This document shows positions 34,816-42,999 of a stretch of DNA of 64,000 nt, in pieces. Location of the stretch: the NCBI GenBank assembly GCA_051648365.1, contig JBOFEZ010000135.1, positions 1-64,000 on the forward strand, in the 5' to 3' direction. Source of the DNA: JAGNZR01 sp051648365 (GTDB lineage: Bacteria > Fusobacteriota > Fusobacteriia > Fusobacteriales > Fusobacteriaceae). A model generated the notes under the pieces. It saw only the letters and a list, made by a program, of their open reading frames with translations, searched no databases and was not told the origin of the DNA. Both the position numbers and the translations under genes were made by a program. The first letter of the stretch is position 1. Each line of letters begins with the position of its first letter.

Positions 34816-35379
34816 TTAATTTTCTCCGATTAATCTATCCAAAATTATTGATACTGCCGACCTTACTGAAAGGTGATTGTATTTTGAATTTCCTCTTATA
34901 GGTTCAAGAATAAGATCAGACATATCCATAATCTCATCCGTTAGTCCCCATCCAGTTCCAAAAAGTAGAAGATACGGCTGATCATCCTCTATTATCTGAG
35001 TTCCTAAATCTTTATACGAAATAGAATTCGGGAAAGTTTTAGCAGAAGTTGTGATTATAAGAGGTTTCTTACCTTCACGTTCCTCTATCTCTTCCACTGA
35101 TTTCTGAATACTTTCATATACTCTTGTAGAAGAAAAAGCTTCCTCTCTGTCTTTATTGAACTGTCCTCCAGCTCCTTCTTGCCAGTATCCTATTATTCTC
35201 TCTGTAAGCATTTTTTGTGCTTCCACAGGAACAATTATATGGTACTGATTTACTCCGTAAGTCTTACAACTTCTAGAGATATCGTGTATGTCAAAATTTG
35301 TTACCGATGTACAAACTACATCATGATTTTTATTATAAACCGGATAGTGTACCAGTGCCAGGTATATACTATTTCTCAT
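34816..35379 (-). CDS. SPOUT-fold RNA methyltransferase (SPOUT_MTase_2 type)
   Basis: 187 residues. LALVHYPVYNKNHDVVCTSVTNFDIHDISR is a family start and LLFGTGWGLTDEIM with LEPIRG is the SAM-binding trefoil-knot region. Related proteins are annotated as RNA methyltransferases, sometimes TrmD-adjacent, and the position between trmD/gammaCA and polC repeats that pattern. The target RNA is not known. It has no extra RNA-binding domain. It is cytosolic and expressed with the polC operon. Confidence 0.82.
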   Translation of the reverse strand: MRNSIYLALVHYPVYNKNHDVVCTSVTNFDIHDISRSCKTYGVNQYHIIVPVEAQKMLTERIIGYWQEGAGGQFNKDREEAFSSTRVYESIQKSVEEIEEREGKKPLIITTSAKTFPNSISYKDLGTQIIEDDQPYLLLFGTGWGLTDEIMDMSDLILEPIRGNSKYNHLSVRSAVSIILDRLIGEN

Positions 35380-35414
35380 TTCTACCTCTCTTTTTAATAT
35401 GTTAATTTATCAAT

Positions 35415-35933
35415 TTATTTTATAGGCTGAAGATTTTTATAAATCTCTATATCTTTCATATAAAGTTCTTTAGCATAGGAAATATATTTTATATTTTCTT
35501 CTGAAAGTTTTCTTATAACTTTAGCTGGAGAACCCACTATGAGCGACCCTTCTTCAGCTTCTAACTTTTCAGTGACTAAAGCTCCTGCTCCAACTATACA
35601 GTTGTTCGGAATTTTAGAACCGTTCAAAAGTATTGTTCCCATCCCTATTATAACATTGTCTCCCACTGTACATCCGTGAATGACGCAGTTATGTCCTACA
35701 GTAACTCCCTTTCCGATATTAACAGGAAAAGGTAAATCTCCATGAACGGTTACATTGTCCTGGATATTGCTACCGTCTCCTATTGAAATATTACTACAAT
35801 CTGCTCGTAGAACTGCTGAATACCAGATACTGACATTTTTTCCAGTGACAACATCTCCTATTATCGTAGCGTTTTCGGCTATAAAATTTTCTTCTCCTAT
35901 TTTAGGAATTTTATCTCCAAGTTTATAGATCAT
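35415..35933 (-). CDS. Gamma-class carbonic-anhydrase-like hexapeptide protein
   Basis: 172 residues of left-handed beta-helix made of hexapeptide repeats. The three His of the gamma carbonic anhydrase metal site are present: VTVHGD, VGHNC and CVIHGC. The family (YrdA, PaaY, CaiE) forms trimers with a Zn or Fe site between subunits; some are carbonic anhydrases, others thioesterases or of unknown role. The start codon overlaps the end of trmD by 11 bases, so the two are coupled. The start ATG is set by that overlap, with GAGGAG in trmD as ribosome binding site. Confidence 0.88.
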   Translation of the reverse strand: MIYKLGDKIPKIGEENFIAENATIIGDVVTGKNVSIWYSAVLRADCSNISIGDGSNIQDNVTVHGDLPFPVNIGKGVTVGHNCVIHGCTVGDNVIIGMGTILLNGSKIPNNCIVGAGALVTEKLEAEEGSLIVGSPAKVIRKLSEENIKYISYAKELYMKDIEIYKNLQPIK

Positions 35934-36645
35934 TCTTCTCCTCCTTAATCTGTTTAAGAAGTTTCTTTTCTAGCTTAGTGAACTCTCTACCCTCTAATAT
36001 ATCAGGTCTTCTCTCTAGAGTCCGTTTTAAACTTTGCTTGAGCCTCCACTCATCTATATTTTTGTGGTGACCCGAAAGGAGTACATCTGGAACTGTCATT
36101 CCCTCAAATTCTGCAGGTCTTGTATAATGAGGATAATCTAGCAATCCATTAAAAAACGAATCATTTTCATAGGATTCTTTTTTTATAACTCCAGGAACCA
36201 TCCGAGCCACACAGTCAGCAATCAGCATGGCTGGTATCTCTCCTCCTGTAAGTACAAAATCTCCCACTGAAACTTCAATATCCACATAATTTTGAACTAT
36301 TCGCTCATCTATTCCTTCGTAATGTCCACAGATTATAGTAATTTCTTTTTCTAGAGAAAGATCAATGGCCAACTGTTGATTAAAATGTTTTCCTTGAGGA
36401 GAAGGGTATAATACCTTCCCATGGAGTTCTTTCAAAGCTCGTATTAAAGGCTCTGGTTTCATAACCATTCCAGCTCCTCCGCCGAAAGGGATATCATCCG
36501 CTTGTTTATGTTTATCAAAGCAATAGTCTCTGATATTTACAACATTTATCTCTAGTTTTCCACTGCTTATAGCACGGCCAATTATACTTTCCTCTTTGAA
36601 ATTGTTGAAGAAATCAGGAAAAAGCGTAAGAATATTTATCTTCAT
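35923..36645 (-). CDS. trmD: tRNA (guanine-37 N1) methyltransferase
   Basis: 240 residues from the ATG at 36645, the conserved start MKINILTLFPDFF (the frame opens 6 codons earlier). Trefoil-knot motifs are complete: FGGGAGMVMKPEPL, CGHYEGIDERI, and VGDFVLTGGE, then the C-terminal domain (LLSGHHKNIDEWR). TrmD makes m1G37 in tRNAs reading CCN, CGG and similar codons, preventing frameshift. It begins one base after the rimM stop, a coupled pair. Confidence 0.97.
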   Translation of the reverse strand: MKINILTLFPDFFNNFKEESIIGRAISSGKLEINVVNIRDYCFDKHKQADDIPFGGGAGMVMKPEPLIRALKELHGKVLYPSPQGKHFNQQLAIDLSLEKEITIICGHYEGIDERIVQNYVDIEVSVGDFVLTGGEIPAMLIADCVARMVPGVIKKESYENDSFFNGLLDYPHYTRPAEFEGMTVPDVLLSGHHKNIDEWRLKQSLKRTLERRPDILEGREFTKLEKKLLKQIKEEKNDL

Positions 36646-36646
36646 A

Positions 36647-37162
36647 CTATTTTTTCTCCTCAAGCATACCCTCTATAAGAGCTACTCTTATTATACCCTT
36701 TTGGAAATCTATATCTTTTACAAATTCAGATATATTAGGAATCATAGCTTCTGTTGTTTCAGACTCTACTTCCAATATTTCATGAGCTACAGTTTCGAAT
36801 ATATTCATAACTTTTCCAATATTTCTTCCCTCTTCCGTTATAACCTGCATCTCCAGGAGATCATTCATCAGATATTCATCTTCTCCCATTCCAAGGAGAT
36901 CTCTTCTAGCTTTTATGAATCCTTTTGTAAGTTTTCCGGCATCAGTTTTATTAGTAATTTCTTCAAATTCCATGATCCAACGGTCTCCCACAAGAGGAGC
37001 CACAGATTTAACTGTAACCATTTTTATATTTTCAGGAGAAAGCTCTATCATAACTTTCTGTCCCTCTACACTTTTCAAAGCGTCACCTATATTAGAGTGT
37101 ATCTTTACAGCTCCTTTTAGGTGGTGTGTTCCTCCGATTTTTCCTATAGTAAGAAGTTCCAT
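36647..37162 (-). CDS. rimM: 16S rRNA processing protein RimM
   Basis: 171 residues, the usual length. The N-terminal beta-barrel starts LLTIGKIGGTHHLKGAVKI, where GxxGIxGxxxV is the family pattern. The C-terminal PRC-barrel includes YLMNDLLEMQVITEEGRNIG and MIPNISEFVKDID. RimM helps 30S head maturation and binds S19. It lies 12 bases after khpA and one base before trmD. Confidence 0.95.
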   Translation of the reverse strand: MELLTIGKIGGTHHLKGAVKIHSNIGDALKSVEGQKVMIELSPENIKMVTVKSVAPLVGDRWIMEFEEITNKTDAGKLTKGFIKARRDLLGMGEDEYLMNDLLEMQVITEEGRNIGKVMNIFETVAHEILEVESETTEAMIPNISEFVKDIDFQKGIIRVALIEGMLEEKK

Positions 37163-37174
37163 TATACCTCCAAA

Positions 37175-37414
37175 TTAATCTAAAAATTCAACATTGACAT
37201 TCATCTTGTCTTTTACTCCAGCAGCCTGCATAACTCCTCTTATAGAATTAGCTGTAAGACCATTTTTTCCTATAAGTCTTCCCATTTCTCCCTTAGCAAC
37301 CGAAACTTTGAAAGTCACATTGTCATCTATTACATCATAAGTTATCTCAATCTTTTCCTTTGTTTCTATAAGTTCAGAAACGATGAAGTATAACAGTTTT
37401 TCTAATTTTTCCAT
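37175..37414 (-). CDS. khpA: KH-domain RNA-binding protein KhpA
   Basis: 79 residues, essentially one KH domain. The GxxG loop is in MGRLIGKNGLTANSIRGVMQA near residues 50-70. KhpA-type proteins bind RNA, often with KhpB/Jag, and affect division and mRNA control in Firmicutes. In many genomes the gene lies between rpsP and rimM; here it keeps the rimM side only. It is spaced by one base from the upstream DUF4911 gene. Confidence 0.93.
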   Translation of the reverse strand: MEKLEKLLYFIVSELIETKEKIEITYDVIDDNVTFKVSVAKGEMGRLIGKNGLTANSIRGVMQAAGVKDKMNVNVEFLD

Positions 37415-37415
37415 T

Positions 37416-37658
37416 TTATAGTCCTCCAGTCCAAGGTTTTTCTTCTATAATCTCTGCAACTACCCAATTTTTACCTAGATCTTCCAATATATATCTCAGC
37501 TGATCTTTATAATCATAAGTAGTTATAATATTGAGAATCCCCTTTTCAGCACTTATAGTTCTTACAACACCTACCCCTTCGTAGGCTTCTATTATTTTAT
37601 TTATAAAGTCTATATCCTCTTTTCTGCTTTGGATTAGAAATTCATAACTTTTCAACAT
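37416..37658 (-). CDS. Small DUF4911-like protein
   Basis: 80 residues with a simple alpha/beta look: SRKEDIDFINKIIEAYEG, VRTISAEKGILNIITTYDYKD, LEDLGKNWVVAEI. I assign it tentatively to DUF4911, a family of small proteins often placed between rsmA and translation genes; the assignment is from memory of length and pattern. There is no signal or membrane helix. Its ATG overlaps the rsmA stop by one base and its stop is one base before khpA, so it is part of the same coupled run. Function is unknown. Confidence 0.6.
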   Translation of the reverse strand: MLKSYEFLIQSRKEDIDFINKIIEAYEGVGVVRTISAEKGILNIITTYDYKDQLRYILEDLGKNWVVAEIIEEKPWTGGL

Positions 37659-38470
37659 CAGTTTTTACCACCTTTTTTCTCAAAAAGCTCTACCATATGA
37701 ACAAATTTTCCTATAGCTATATTTTCTGCACGCTCTCCCTCCGGGATATCAAGCTCTTTTAGGAAAACTCTCAGCTCATCTTTAGAATATCCTAAAGTTG
37801 TAAGATTATTGAGAATATTTTTTCTTTTGTTAGCAAAAGATGCTTTTACATATTTAAAGAAAAGCTCCTCATCTACAACATTTTCATAACCAGATTCGTG
37901 GACCTTTATAGACATAAAAGCCGAATCCACTTTGGGAGCCGGAGTAAAGAATTCCTTAGGTATAGTGAACAGGTAATTTGCATCTCCGAAATACTCTACT
38001 GCAAGGGTAAGTACGCTACGTTCTTTTCCTGACTTAGAACAAATTCTCTCTGCTACCTCTTTTTGTACCATTATATAAATCTCTTTTATTCTGTCACGGC
38101 ATTCTAGAAGTTTATTTATGATAGGGGACGTAATATAATAAGGGATATTTGCTACAACCTTTACATTTCTATGATTTGCTAAAATAGTTTTAAGATCCGC
38201 TTCTAAAACATCCCCCATTACAAGATTAAACTTTTCATGATTATCATATTTTTTTCTTAGAATTTTTTCTAAATCAGTATCTATTTCGAAACAGTAAACT
38301 TTTTTAGCTTTTCCAAGAAGAAGTTCAGTAAGTGCGCCTTCTCCTGGTCCTATTTCTAAAACTACATCTTCTGGACCTACATCTGATACTTCCATGATTT
38401 TTTGGAGTACATCATCTTGGTTTGTTAGAAAGTTCTGCCCGAACTTTTTTTTATGTTTATAATCAGACAT
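37658..38470 (-). CDS. rsmA: 16S rRNA (adenine-1518/1519 N6) dimethyltransferase
   Basis: 270 residues, the usual KsgA/RsmA size. KKFGQNFL near the N-terminus, the SAM loop LEIGPGEGALT, the catalytic NIPYYI (NxPY motif) and the C-terminal ERAENIAIGKF are all intact. It dimethylates two adenines at the 3' end of 16S rRNA, a late 30S checkpoint. It lies 13 bases after hpt in the polC operon. Confidence 0.96.
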   Translation of the reverse strand: MSDYKHKKKFGQNFLTNQDDVLQKIMEVSDVGPEDVVLEIGPGEGALTELLLGKAKKVYCFEIDTDLEKILRKKYDNHEKFNLVMGDVLEADLKTILANHRNVKVVANIPYYITSPIINKLLECRDRIKEIYIMVQKEVAERICSKSGKERSVLTLAVEYFGDANYLFTIPKEFFTPAPKVDSAFMSIKVHESGYENVVDEELFFKYVKASFANKRKNILNNLTTLGYSKDELRVFLKELDIPEGERAENIAIGKFVHMVELFEKKGGKN

Positions 38471-38483
38471 CCTATCCTCCAGT

Positions 38484-39032
38484 TTAATTTAATGGTCCCA
38501 TTACTCCTACATAAGGTACATTTCTGTACTCCTGTTTGAAGTCTAGTCCGTATCCAAGTACAAATTCATCCTCTATTGTGAAACCTACATAATCAACTTT
38601 AACCTCTAGCTCTCTTCTGCTTGGTTTGTCAAGTAAAGTAACTATTTTAAGAGAAAGAGGATCTCTTGTTCCAAGGATCTCTTTTATTTTAGCAAGAGTT
38701 CTACCTGTATCTATTATATCCTCAAGTATGATAACGTGTTTTCCCATTATTTTTTCATCCAGCTCTTTGTTTATCTTTACCTCTCTAGAAGATTCCATTT
38801 CGTCTCCATAGCTACTTACTGCCATGAAATCCATTTTTAGAGGGAGTTTTATTTCACGACATAGGTCTGCCATAAATATAACTGAACCTTTAAGAAGACA
38901 TACAACTATAAGATCTTCTTTTTTATCCATATAATCAGCTGTTATCTGTTTTCCAAGTTCTGCTACCCTTACCTTAATTTCATACTCTGTTATCATTTTT
39001 TTGCAGATTCCTGCTTCCCAAGATTTTTTCAT
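38484..39032 (-). CDS. hpt: Hypoxanthine phosphoribosyltransferase
   Basis: 182 residues. The PRPP loop VIILEDIIDTGRTL near residue 115 and the LLKGSVIFMADL segment identify a purine phosphoribosyltransferase of the Hpt type. It salvages hypoxanthine, and usually guanine, to IMP/GMP. AGGAGGAATAAA before the first ATG supports this start, so the protein has about 12 extra N-terminal residues relative to many homologs. First gene of the long operon to polC, with a promoter that contains a perfect palindrome over its -35. Confidence 0.95.
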   Translation of the reverse strand: MKKSWEAGICKKMITEYEIKVRVAELGKQITADYMDKKEDLIVVCLLKGSVIFMADLCREIKLPLKMDFMAVSSYGDEMESSREVKINKELDEKIMGKHVIILEDIIDTGRTLAKIKEILGTRDPLSLKIVTLLDKPSRRELEVKVDYVGFTIEDEFVLGYGLDFKQEYRNVPYVGVMGPLN

Positions 39033-39079
39033 TTTATTCCTCCTGATATATGTTTAATTTTCTCTTTATCAATTATTAT

Positions 39080-39108
39080 ATTTTAACATTTTAGCCAATA
39101 TTTATCAA
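39080..39108 (-). promoter_or_regulatory. hpt-polC operon promoter
   Basis: Minus-strand TTGATA, 17 bases, TAAAAT, with TG-T before the -10; about 48 bases to the hpt ATG. Confidence 0.75.
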
Positions 39109-39116
39109 GATAAATA
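39099..39116. promoter_or_regulatory. Perfect 8+2+8 palindrome over the hpt -35: candidate operator
   Basis: TATTTATC-AA-GATAAATA covers the -35 hexamer of the hpt-polC promoter. It may bind a dimeric repressor, for example a purine-responsive one, but its sequence does not match a box I can name. Confidence 0.45.
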
Positions 39117-39134
39117 CTCACTCCTATGTATTTT

Positions 39135-40007
39135 TTAGTACATAAATTCTATTGCATAACTGATTTGGAACTCTTCATTTCCATTTAAGGTTATCATATC
39201 TTCTTTCTCATTGAAATCTCCTCGAAAACCTTCCATATCACTTTTACCGAGCCACGGCTCGATACATATAAAGTCTCCCTCAGATTTTTTCCAAAAAGCC
39301 AGATATTTAAATCCTTTTATATCTACTTTTATAAAATCTCCACTTCCCTTTTCTACCAGTTTTACATATTCACTTCTAAAACCAGAAAAAACATAGGTGT
39401 TTGTTACATCATAAATTCTCAAATCTAGTTTCCCAGATTCCAGATTAAACTCTTGTCGCCTACCTGTATATGTTGCAAAACCTGTGAGTTCGTGTGAAAC
39501 AATTTGAGAATCATTCGGAAATTCTATGTAATAATCTCCCATTTTTTTCCCTTGGTGGAAAGGTAATTTAAATGCTGGATGTGCTCCTAGAGTAAAAATA
39601 GTTTTTCCAAAACCTGGATTTTTTACATAATAAGTTGTTATTAGGTGTTTCCCTTCTAGCTTATAATTTATATTTAGATAGAATTGAAAAGGAAAACTAT
39701 TTTTTTCGATCATAGAGTCATCCAAAATAAAGTCAGCACTCATTCCGTCTGCACTCTTTTTTCCTTGGAAAATAGAGTGTCTTGCGAATCCGTGATTTCC
39801 GAATTTATAAGTTTTCCCATCGTACCTTATCTCATCCCCTATAGATTTTCCTACAGTCGGAAAAAGATTAGGAGATGTTCCATTCCATATCTCTGGATTT
39901 TTATCCCACATATAGTTTTCACCATTCGCTTTAGAAATAACCCTTATAACCTCTGCTCCTTTTTCCTCGATTTCGACTAGAAGAAATTCATTTTCTATTT
40001 TCACCAT
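39135..40007 (-). CDS. Aldose 1-epimerase family protein (GalM/LacX-like)
   Basis: 290 residues of the galactose-mutarotase beta-sandwich fold. NLFPTVGKSIG and GNHGFARHSIF near residues 48-80 carry a His of the active site, LGAHPAFKLP the second His, and FICIEPWLGKSD the Glu. The layout matches the LacX/YeaD-like subgroup rather than classic GalM. It probably equilibrates alpha and beta sugar anomers; the sugar is not known. It ends the PASTA-rsgA-rpe-marR-rqcH-galM run, 16 bases after rqcH. The hpt promoter lies just after its stop. Confidence 0.85.
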   Translation of the reverse strand: MVKIENEFLLVEIEEKGAEVIRVISKANGENYMWDKNPEIWNGTSPNLFPTVGKSIGDEIRYDGKTYKFGNHGFARHSIFQGKKSADGMSADFILDDSMIEKNSFPFQFYLNINYKLEGKHLITTYYVKNPGFGKTIFTLGAHPAFKLPFHQGKKMGDYYIEFPNDSQIVSHELTGFATYTGRRQEFNLESGKLDLRIYDVTNTYVFSGFRSEYVKLVEKGSGDFIKVDIKGFKYLAFWKKSEGDFICIEPWLGKSDMEGFRGDFNEKEDMITLNGNEEFQISYAIEFMY

Positions 40008-40023
40008 ATTCTTTCCACTCCTT

Positions 40024-41649
40024 TTATTTTATAAAACTCATCTCCCTATGATTTGTATATATAACAGAACCTGGCCTAGCCCCTTTGGGCTTGGATACAA
40101 ATTTTCTTTGCGTATATTCCACGGTTACACGATGACCACTCTCTGATTTAGAATATGTCAAAGCTACACGGGCAGCTTTTTCTATAAGCTCATCAGTCAG
40201 ATATCCCCTGTTGACTTTGAGTATAACATGGGACCCCGGTATATCCTTGGCATGAAACCAAAGGTCATCTTTATCTCCCGCTTTAAAAGTTACAAAATCA
40301 TTTTCACTATTATTTCTTCCATAGATAATTTTATAGTTTTCTCCCTCTTCATAGACGGCAAAATTATCAGTTTTTATTTTTTTCTTACTCTTAGGATTTC
40401 CTTTTTTTACAATTTTAAGATATCCTTGATTTTCGAGTTCTATCTGAATATTTTTAAGATTTTCAGGAGTTTGTATAGCAGTGGCTAGAGCTAAGGTGGA
40501 TTCCAAATATTCTAACTCACTCTTAACTTCCAAAACTCTTCTCTCGTTGGAAATCAGTCCTCTTTTGAGTTTATTATATTTTTTATAATAACTGTCTATA
40601 TTCTTCTGGATTGTATGGGCTTTATTGAGCTCTATTAGGGTATCACAATCTCTATAAAAATTATAAAGAGTTACGACCGACATAGGCTTTTTAAACTGAT
40701 AGATATTAGCTGCTAGAATATCTCCTATCTCTCTGTTTATCTGGTAGTCCTTTTTCTCTATATTATCTTGTTCAATATTTAGGAGAGTCCTTTCCAATTT
40801 TTTTATTCTTTTTTTCACTGTGCCTGCTATTTGATGAAAAAGTTTCTCCTGAGAGTTGGTCATATGATTTTTTTCAATATAATAATTTACCATTTGACTA
40901 AAACTCTGGAACTCTATTTTTTCTTCAAAATTTTTAGGCTCTATTCCTTTAATCAGACTGGCTAAAATTATTTTATTGTCTTTTAGGTAACAGCACGGAT
41001 AAATTTCTGATCCCAAAATTCCTTTAAAGAATTTATAGTCTTTTATATTTTGGACTAGAAGTTTCCCTACTCCTTCTACTGAAGATATAAAATCCTTAGG
41101 ATTTTCTTCCAAAGTACAAAACTCCTCTTCGGTGATTTCACTTGGATTTTTTTTCTTTTCCAAATTTGGAAGTTCATACTGCGCTCCTGGAAAAAGAAGC
41201 CTTGCTTTATTTTCTTCCAATGAAAATCTTTTCATGAGGTCTAAAATTTTACCCTTTTCATCTGTAATTATTAGGTTAGAGTGTTTTCCCATAATTTCAA
41301 AATAGAGATTGTAAAAATTCACTGCCCCTAAAAAATCCAATTTTTTAAATTTAAAGCAGAGTATTCTATCAAATCCTACCTGAGCAATTTCCTCAAGAGA
41401 TGAATTTTGAAGATATTTCTTGAGCGAAAGCAAAAAATTAAAATTTTCATCTAACTTCAGATTTTTATCTTCAGAAAGATAACAGATAGGAAGAGAGGCC
41501 GCCGCTGAGATAACCAGATTCATACGTCCGAAAAAAATGGAGACACTGAGTTCTGTCTCCTGGGTTATCTTGCCTATTTTTTTTCCTACCAGTTCTCTAT
41601 CTAATTCTTTCTTTATCTTATTTAATGATATTCCGTCTAAATAAAGCAT
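40024..41649 (-). CDS. rqcH: Ribosome quality-control protein RqcH (NFACT family)
   Basis: 541 residues with the NFACT layout: NFACT-N (residues 1-200, with the FDRILCF segment holding the DR motif used for tRNA handling), a helix-hairpin part, a long coiled coil (about 280-400), and NFACT-R (DLWFHAKDIPGSHVIL, then ARPGSVIYTNHREM at the end). RqcH binds 50S subunits with a stalled peptidyl-tRNA and adds Ala tails as degradation tags. Older names are fibronectin-binding protein A and DUF814. It is 29 bases after the MarR-FeoA gene. Confidence 0.94.
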   Translation of the reverse strand: MLYLDGISLNKIKKELDRELVGKKIGKITQETELSVSIFFGRMNLVISAAASLPICYLSEDKNLKLDENFNFLLSLKKYLQNSSLEEIAQVGFDRILCFKFKKLDFLGAVNFYNLYFEIMGKHSNLIITDEKGKILDLMKRFSLEENKARLLFPGAQYELPNLEKKKNPSEITEEEFCTLEENPKDFISSVEGVGKLLVQNIKDYKFFKGILGSEIYPCCYLKDNKIILASLIKGIEPKNFEEKIEFQSFSQMVNYYIEKNHMTNSQEKLFHQIAGTVKKRIKKLERTLLNIEQDNIEKKDYQINREIGDILAANIYQFKKPMSVVTLYNFYRDCDTLIELNKAHTIQKNIDSYYKKYNKLKRGLISNERRVLEVKSELEYLESTLALATAIQTPENLKNIQIELENQGYLKIVKKGNPKSKKKIKTDNFAVYEEGENYKIIYGRNNSENDFVTFKAGDKDDLWFHAKDIPGSHVILKVNRGYLTDELIEKAARVALTYSKSESGHRVTVEYTQRKFVSKPKGARPGSVIYTNHREMSFIK

Positions 41650-41678
41650 AATCAGCTCCCTGGTTTTTTATTTATTCC

Positions 41679-42347
41679 TTATATTTTCACGCCTATAAGA
41701 TATTTCGCATCTTCTGCATCCAAAGTAAGTTCCTCTCCACCTTCTGTAATTATTACTGTATCAGGTTTTGTTTTTAAAACTTCTATCTTAGAAAATGTCA
41801 CTATCCCTTTAGCGGCAAAGTAGTTTTTTATAATCGGTGTTCCTTCTATCGAAATAATTGAAACTTTTGTTCCTGTCTGGAATTCGTTTACTGTCTGAGG
41901 TTTGAAAAATTCTGTTTTTTTAGAAAGATTCCCAAGTATTATTTCAAATGTTGCAAGAAACTGCTCTAATCTCTCGTCACTTATGGTTTCAGTGATTGAC
42001 GAAAGCAACATATTATGGTAACTATCATGGTAAGCTAGAGCTTCTTTTCCTTTTACATCTAAATTTACAAAAACCTTTCTTCTGTCTGCATCAGATCTTT
42101 TTCTTATTACAAACTTTTTTTCTGAAAGTTTATTTATCGCCACCGTTGCTGTACCCATAGTGATTCCCAACCTATCAGAAAGCTCATGCATCGTAAGAGT
42201 GTCTCTACCTATTGCGTCTATTATATGTAGCTCAGTATGAGTTAACCCCTGTATTCCTATTTTTAGAGCCATATCCTCTGTTTTATAAAAAAGTTTAAAA
42301 AATTCCTCTAAAATATCTGTTACCTTATCTGTATTTCTGTTTCCCAT
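41679..42347 (-). CDS. MarR-type regulator fused to a FeoA-like domain
   Basis: 222 residues. Residues 1-145 are a MarR winged helix: LTMHELSDRLGITMGTATVAINKLSEKKFVIRKRSDADRRKVFV is the recognition helix plus beta-wing, with the DRR motif. Residues about 150-222 look like a FeoA/SH3-type domain (KVSIISIEGTPIIKNYFAAKGIV, then DTVIITEGGEELTLDAEDAKYLI), the same C-terminal module found on DtxR regulators. The fusion suggests a repressor whose signal, perhaps a metal or a partner protein, is read by the FeoA part. It lies 13 bases after rpe. Confidence 0.85.
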   Translation of the reverse strand: MGNRNTDKVTDILEEFFKLFYKTEDMALKIGIQGLTHTELHIIDAIGRDTLTMHELSDRLGITMGTATVAINKLSEKKFVIRKRSDADRRKVFVNLDVKGKEALAYHDSYHNMLLSSITETISDERLEQFLATFEIILGNLSKKTEFFKPQTVNEFQTGTKVSIISIEGTPIIKNYFAAKGIVTFSKIEVLKTKPDTVIITEGGEELTLDAEDAKYLIGVKI

Positions 42348-42360
42348 AATTTCTCCTTCC

Positions 42361-42999
42361 CTATTTTTTCAGAAGAGCTATTCTCTCTCTGTAATCCCCT
42401 GAAAACACATATGAACCTGCAACAAAAATATTAGCTCCAGCTTCAATGCAATCTCCTATAGTTTTATCTGTTATTCCTCCATCTACTTGAATATCTATCC
42501 CAGGATGCATATCTCTTACTTCTCTGATTTTTTTAAGAGCTGAGGGTATAAAAGATTGACCACCAAATCCAGGATTTACACTCATAATAAGCACCATGTC
42601 TAAGTCGTCTATTATATATTTTAGTATATCTGGCGATGTAGCTGGATTAAGTGATACCCCTGCTTTTTTTCCTAGGGCTTTTATCCCCTGTATTGTTCTG
42701 TGAAGATGAACTGTGGACTCTGCATGAACTGTTATCATATCTGCTCCTGCATCCGCAAAGTCTTGAAGATATCTCTCAGGAGAGTCTATCATCAGATGTA
42801 CATCAAAAAAAAGATTACTATTCTTTTTTATCGCTTTTATAACCGGAGGTCCAAAAGTAATATTAGGCACAAAATTTCCATCCATTACATCTATATGTGC
42901 CCAGTCTGCACCAGCTGCCTCGATGCTTTTCATCTCTTCTCCCAGTCTGCTAAAATCAGCCGAAAGTATTGAAGGAGCTATTTTTATTCTATTTTCCAT
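42361..42999 (-). CDS. rpe: Ribulose-phosphate 3-epimerase
   Basis: 212 residues from the ATG at 42999, which has AGGTGG 7 bases ahead and fits the homolog start; the frame opens 6 codons earlier. Motifs APSILSADFSRLG, HIDVMDGNFVPN with the catalytic Asp, and SVNPGFGGQSF are complete. It interconverts ribulose-5-P and xylulose-5-P in the pentose phosphate pathway. It overlaps the end of rsgA by 11 bases; rsgA-rpe pairing is a long-known neighbourhood in Firmicutes too. Confidence 0.96.
   Translation of the reverse strand: MENRIKIAPSILSADFSRLGEEMKSIEAAGADWAHIDVMDGNFVPNITFGPPVIKAIKKNSNLFFDVHLMIDSPERYLQDFADAGADMITVHAESTVHLHRTIQGIKALGKKAGVSLNPATSPDILKYIIDDLDMVLIMSVNPGFGGQSFIPSALKKIREVRDMHPGIDIQVDGGITDKTIGDCIEAGANIFVAGSYVFSGDYRERIALLKK

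Noticed and set aside
36596..37120. Plus-strand open frame of 174 codons opposite trmD/rimM
   Set aside because: Antisense of two certain genes with Phe/Tyr/Ser-rich composition; no promoter or ribosome binding site.
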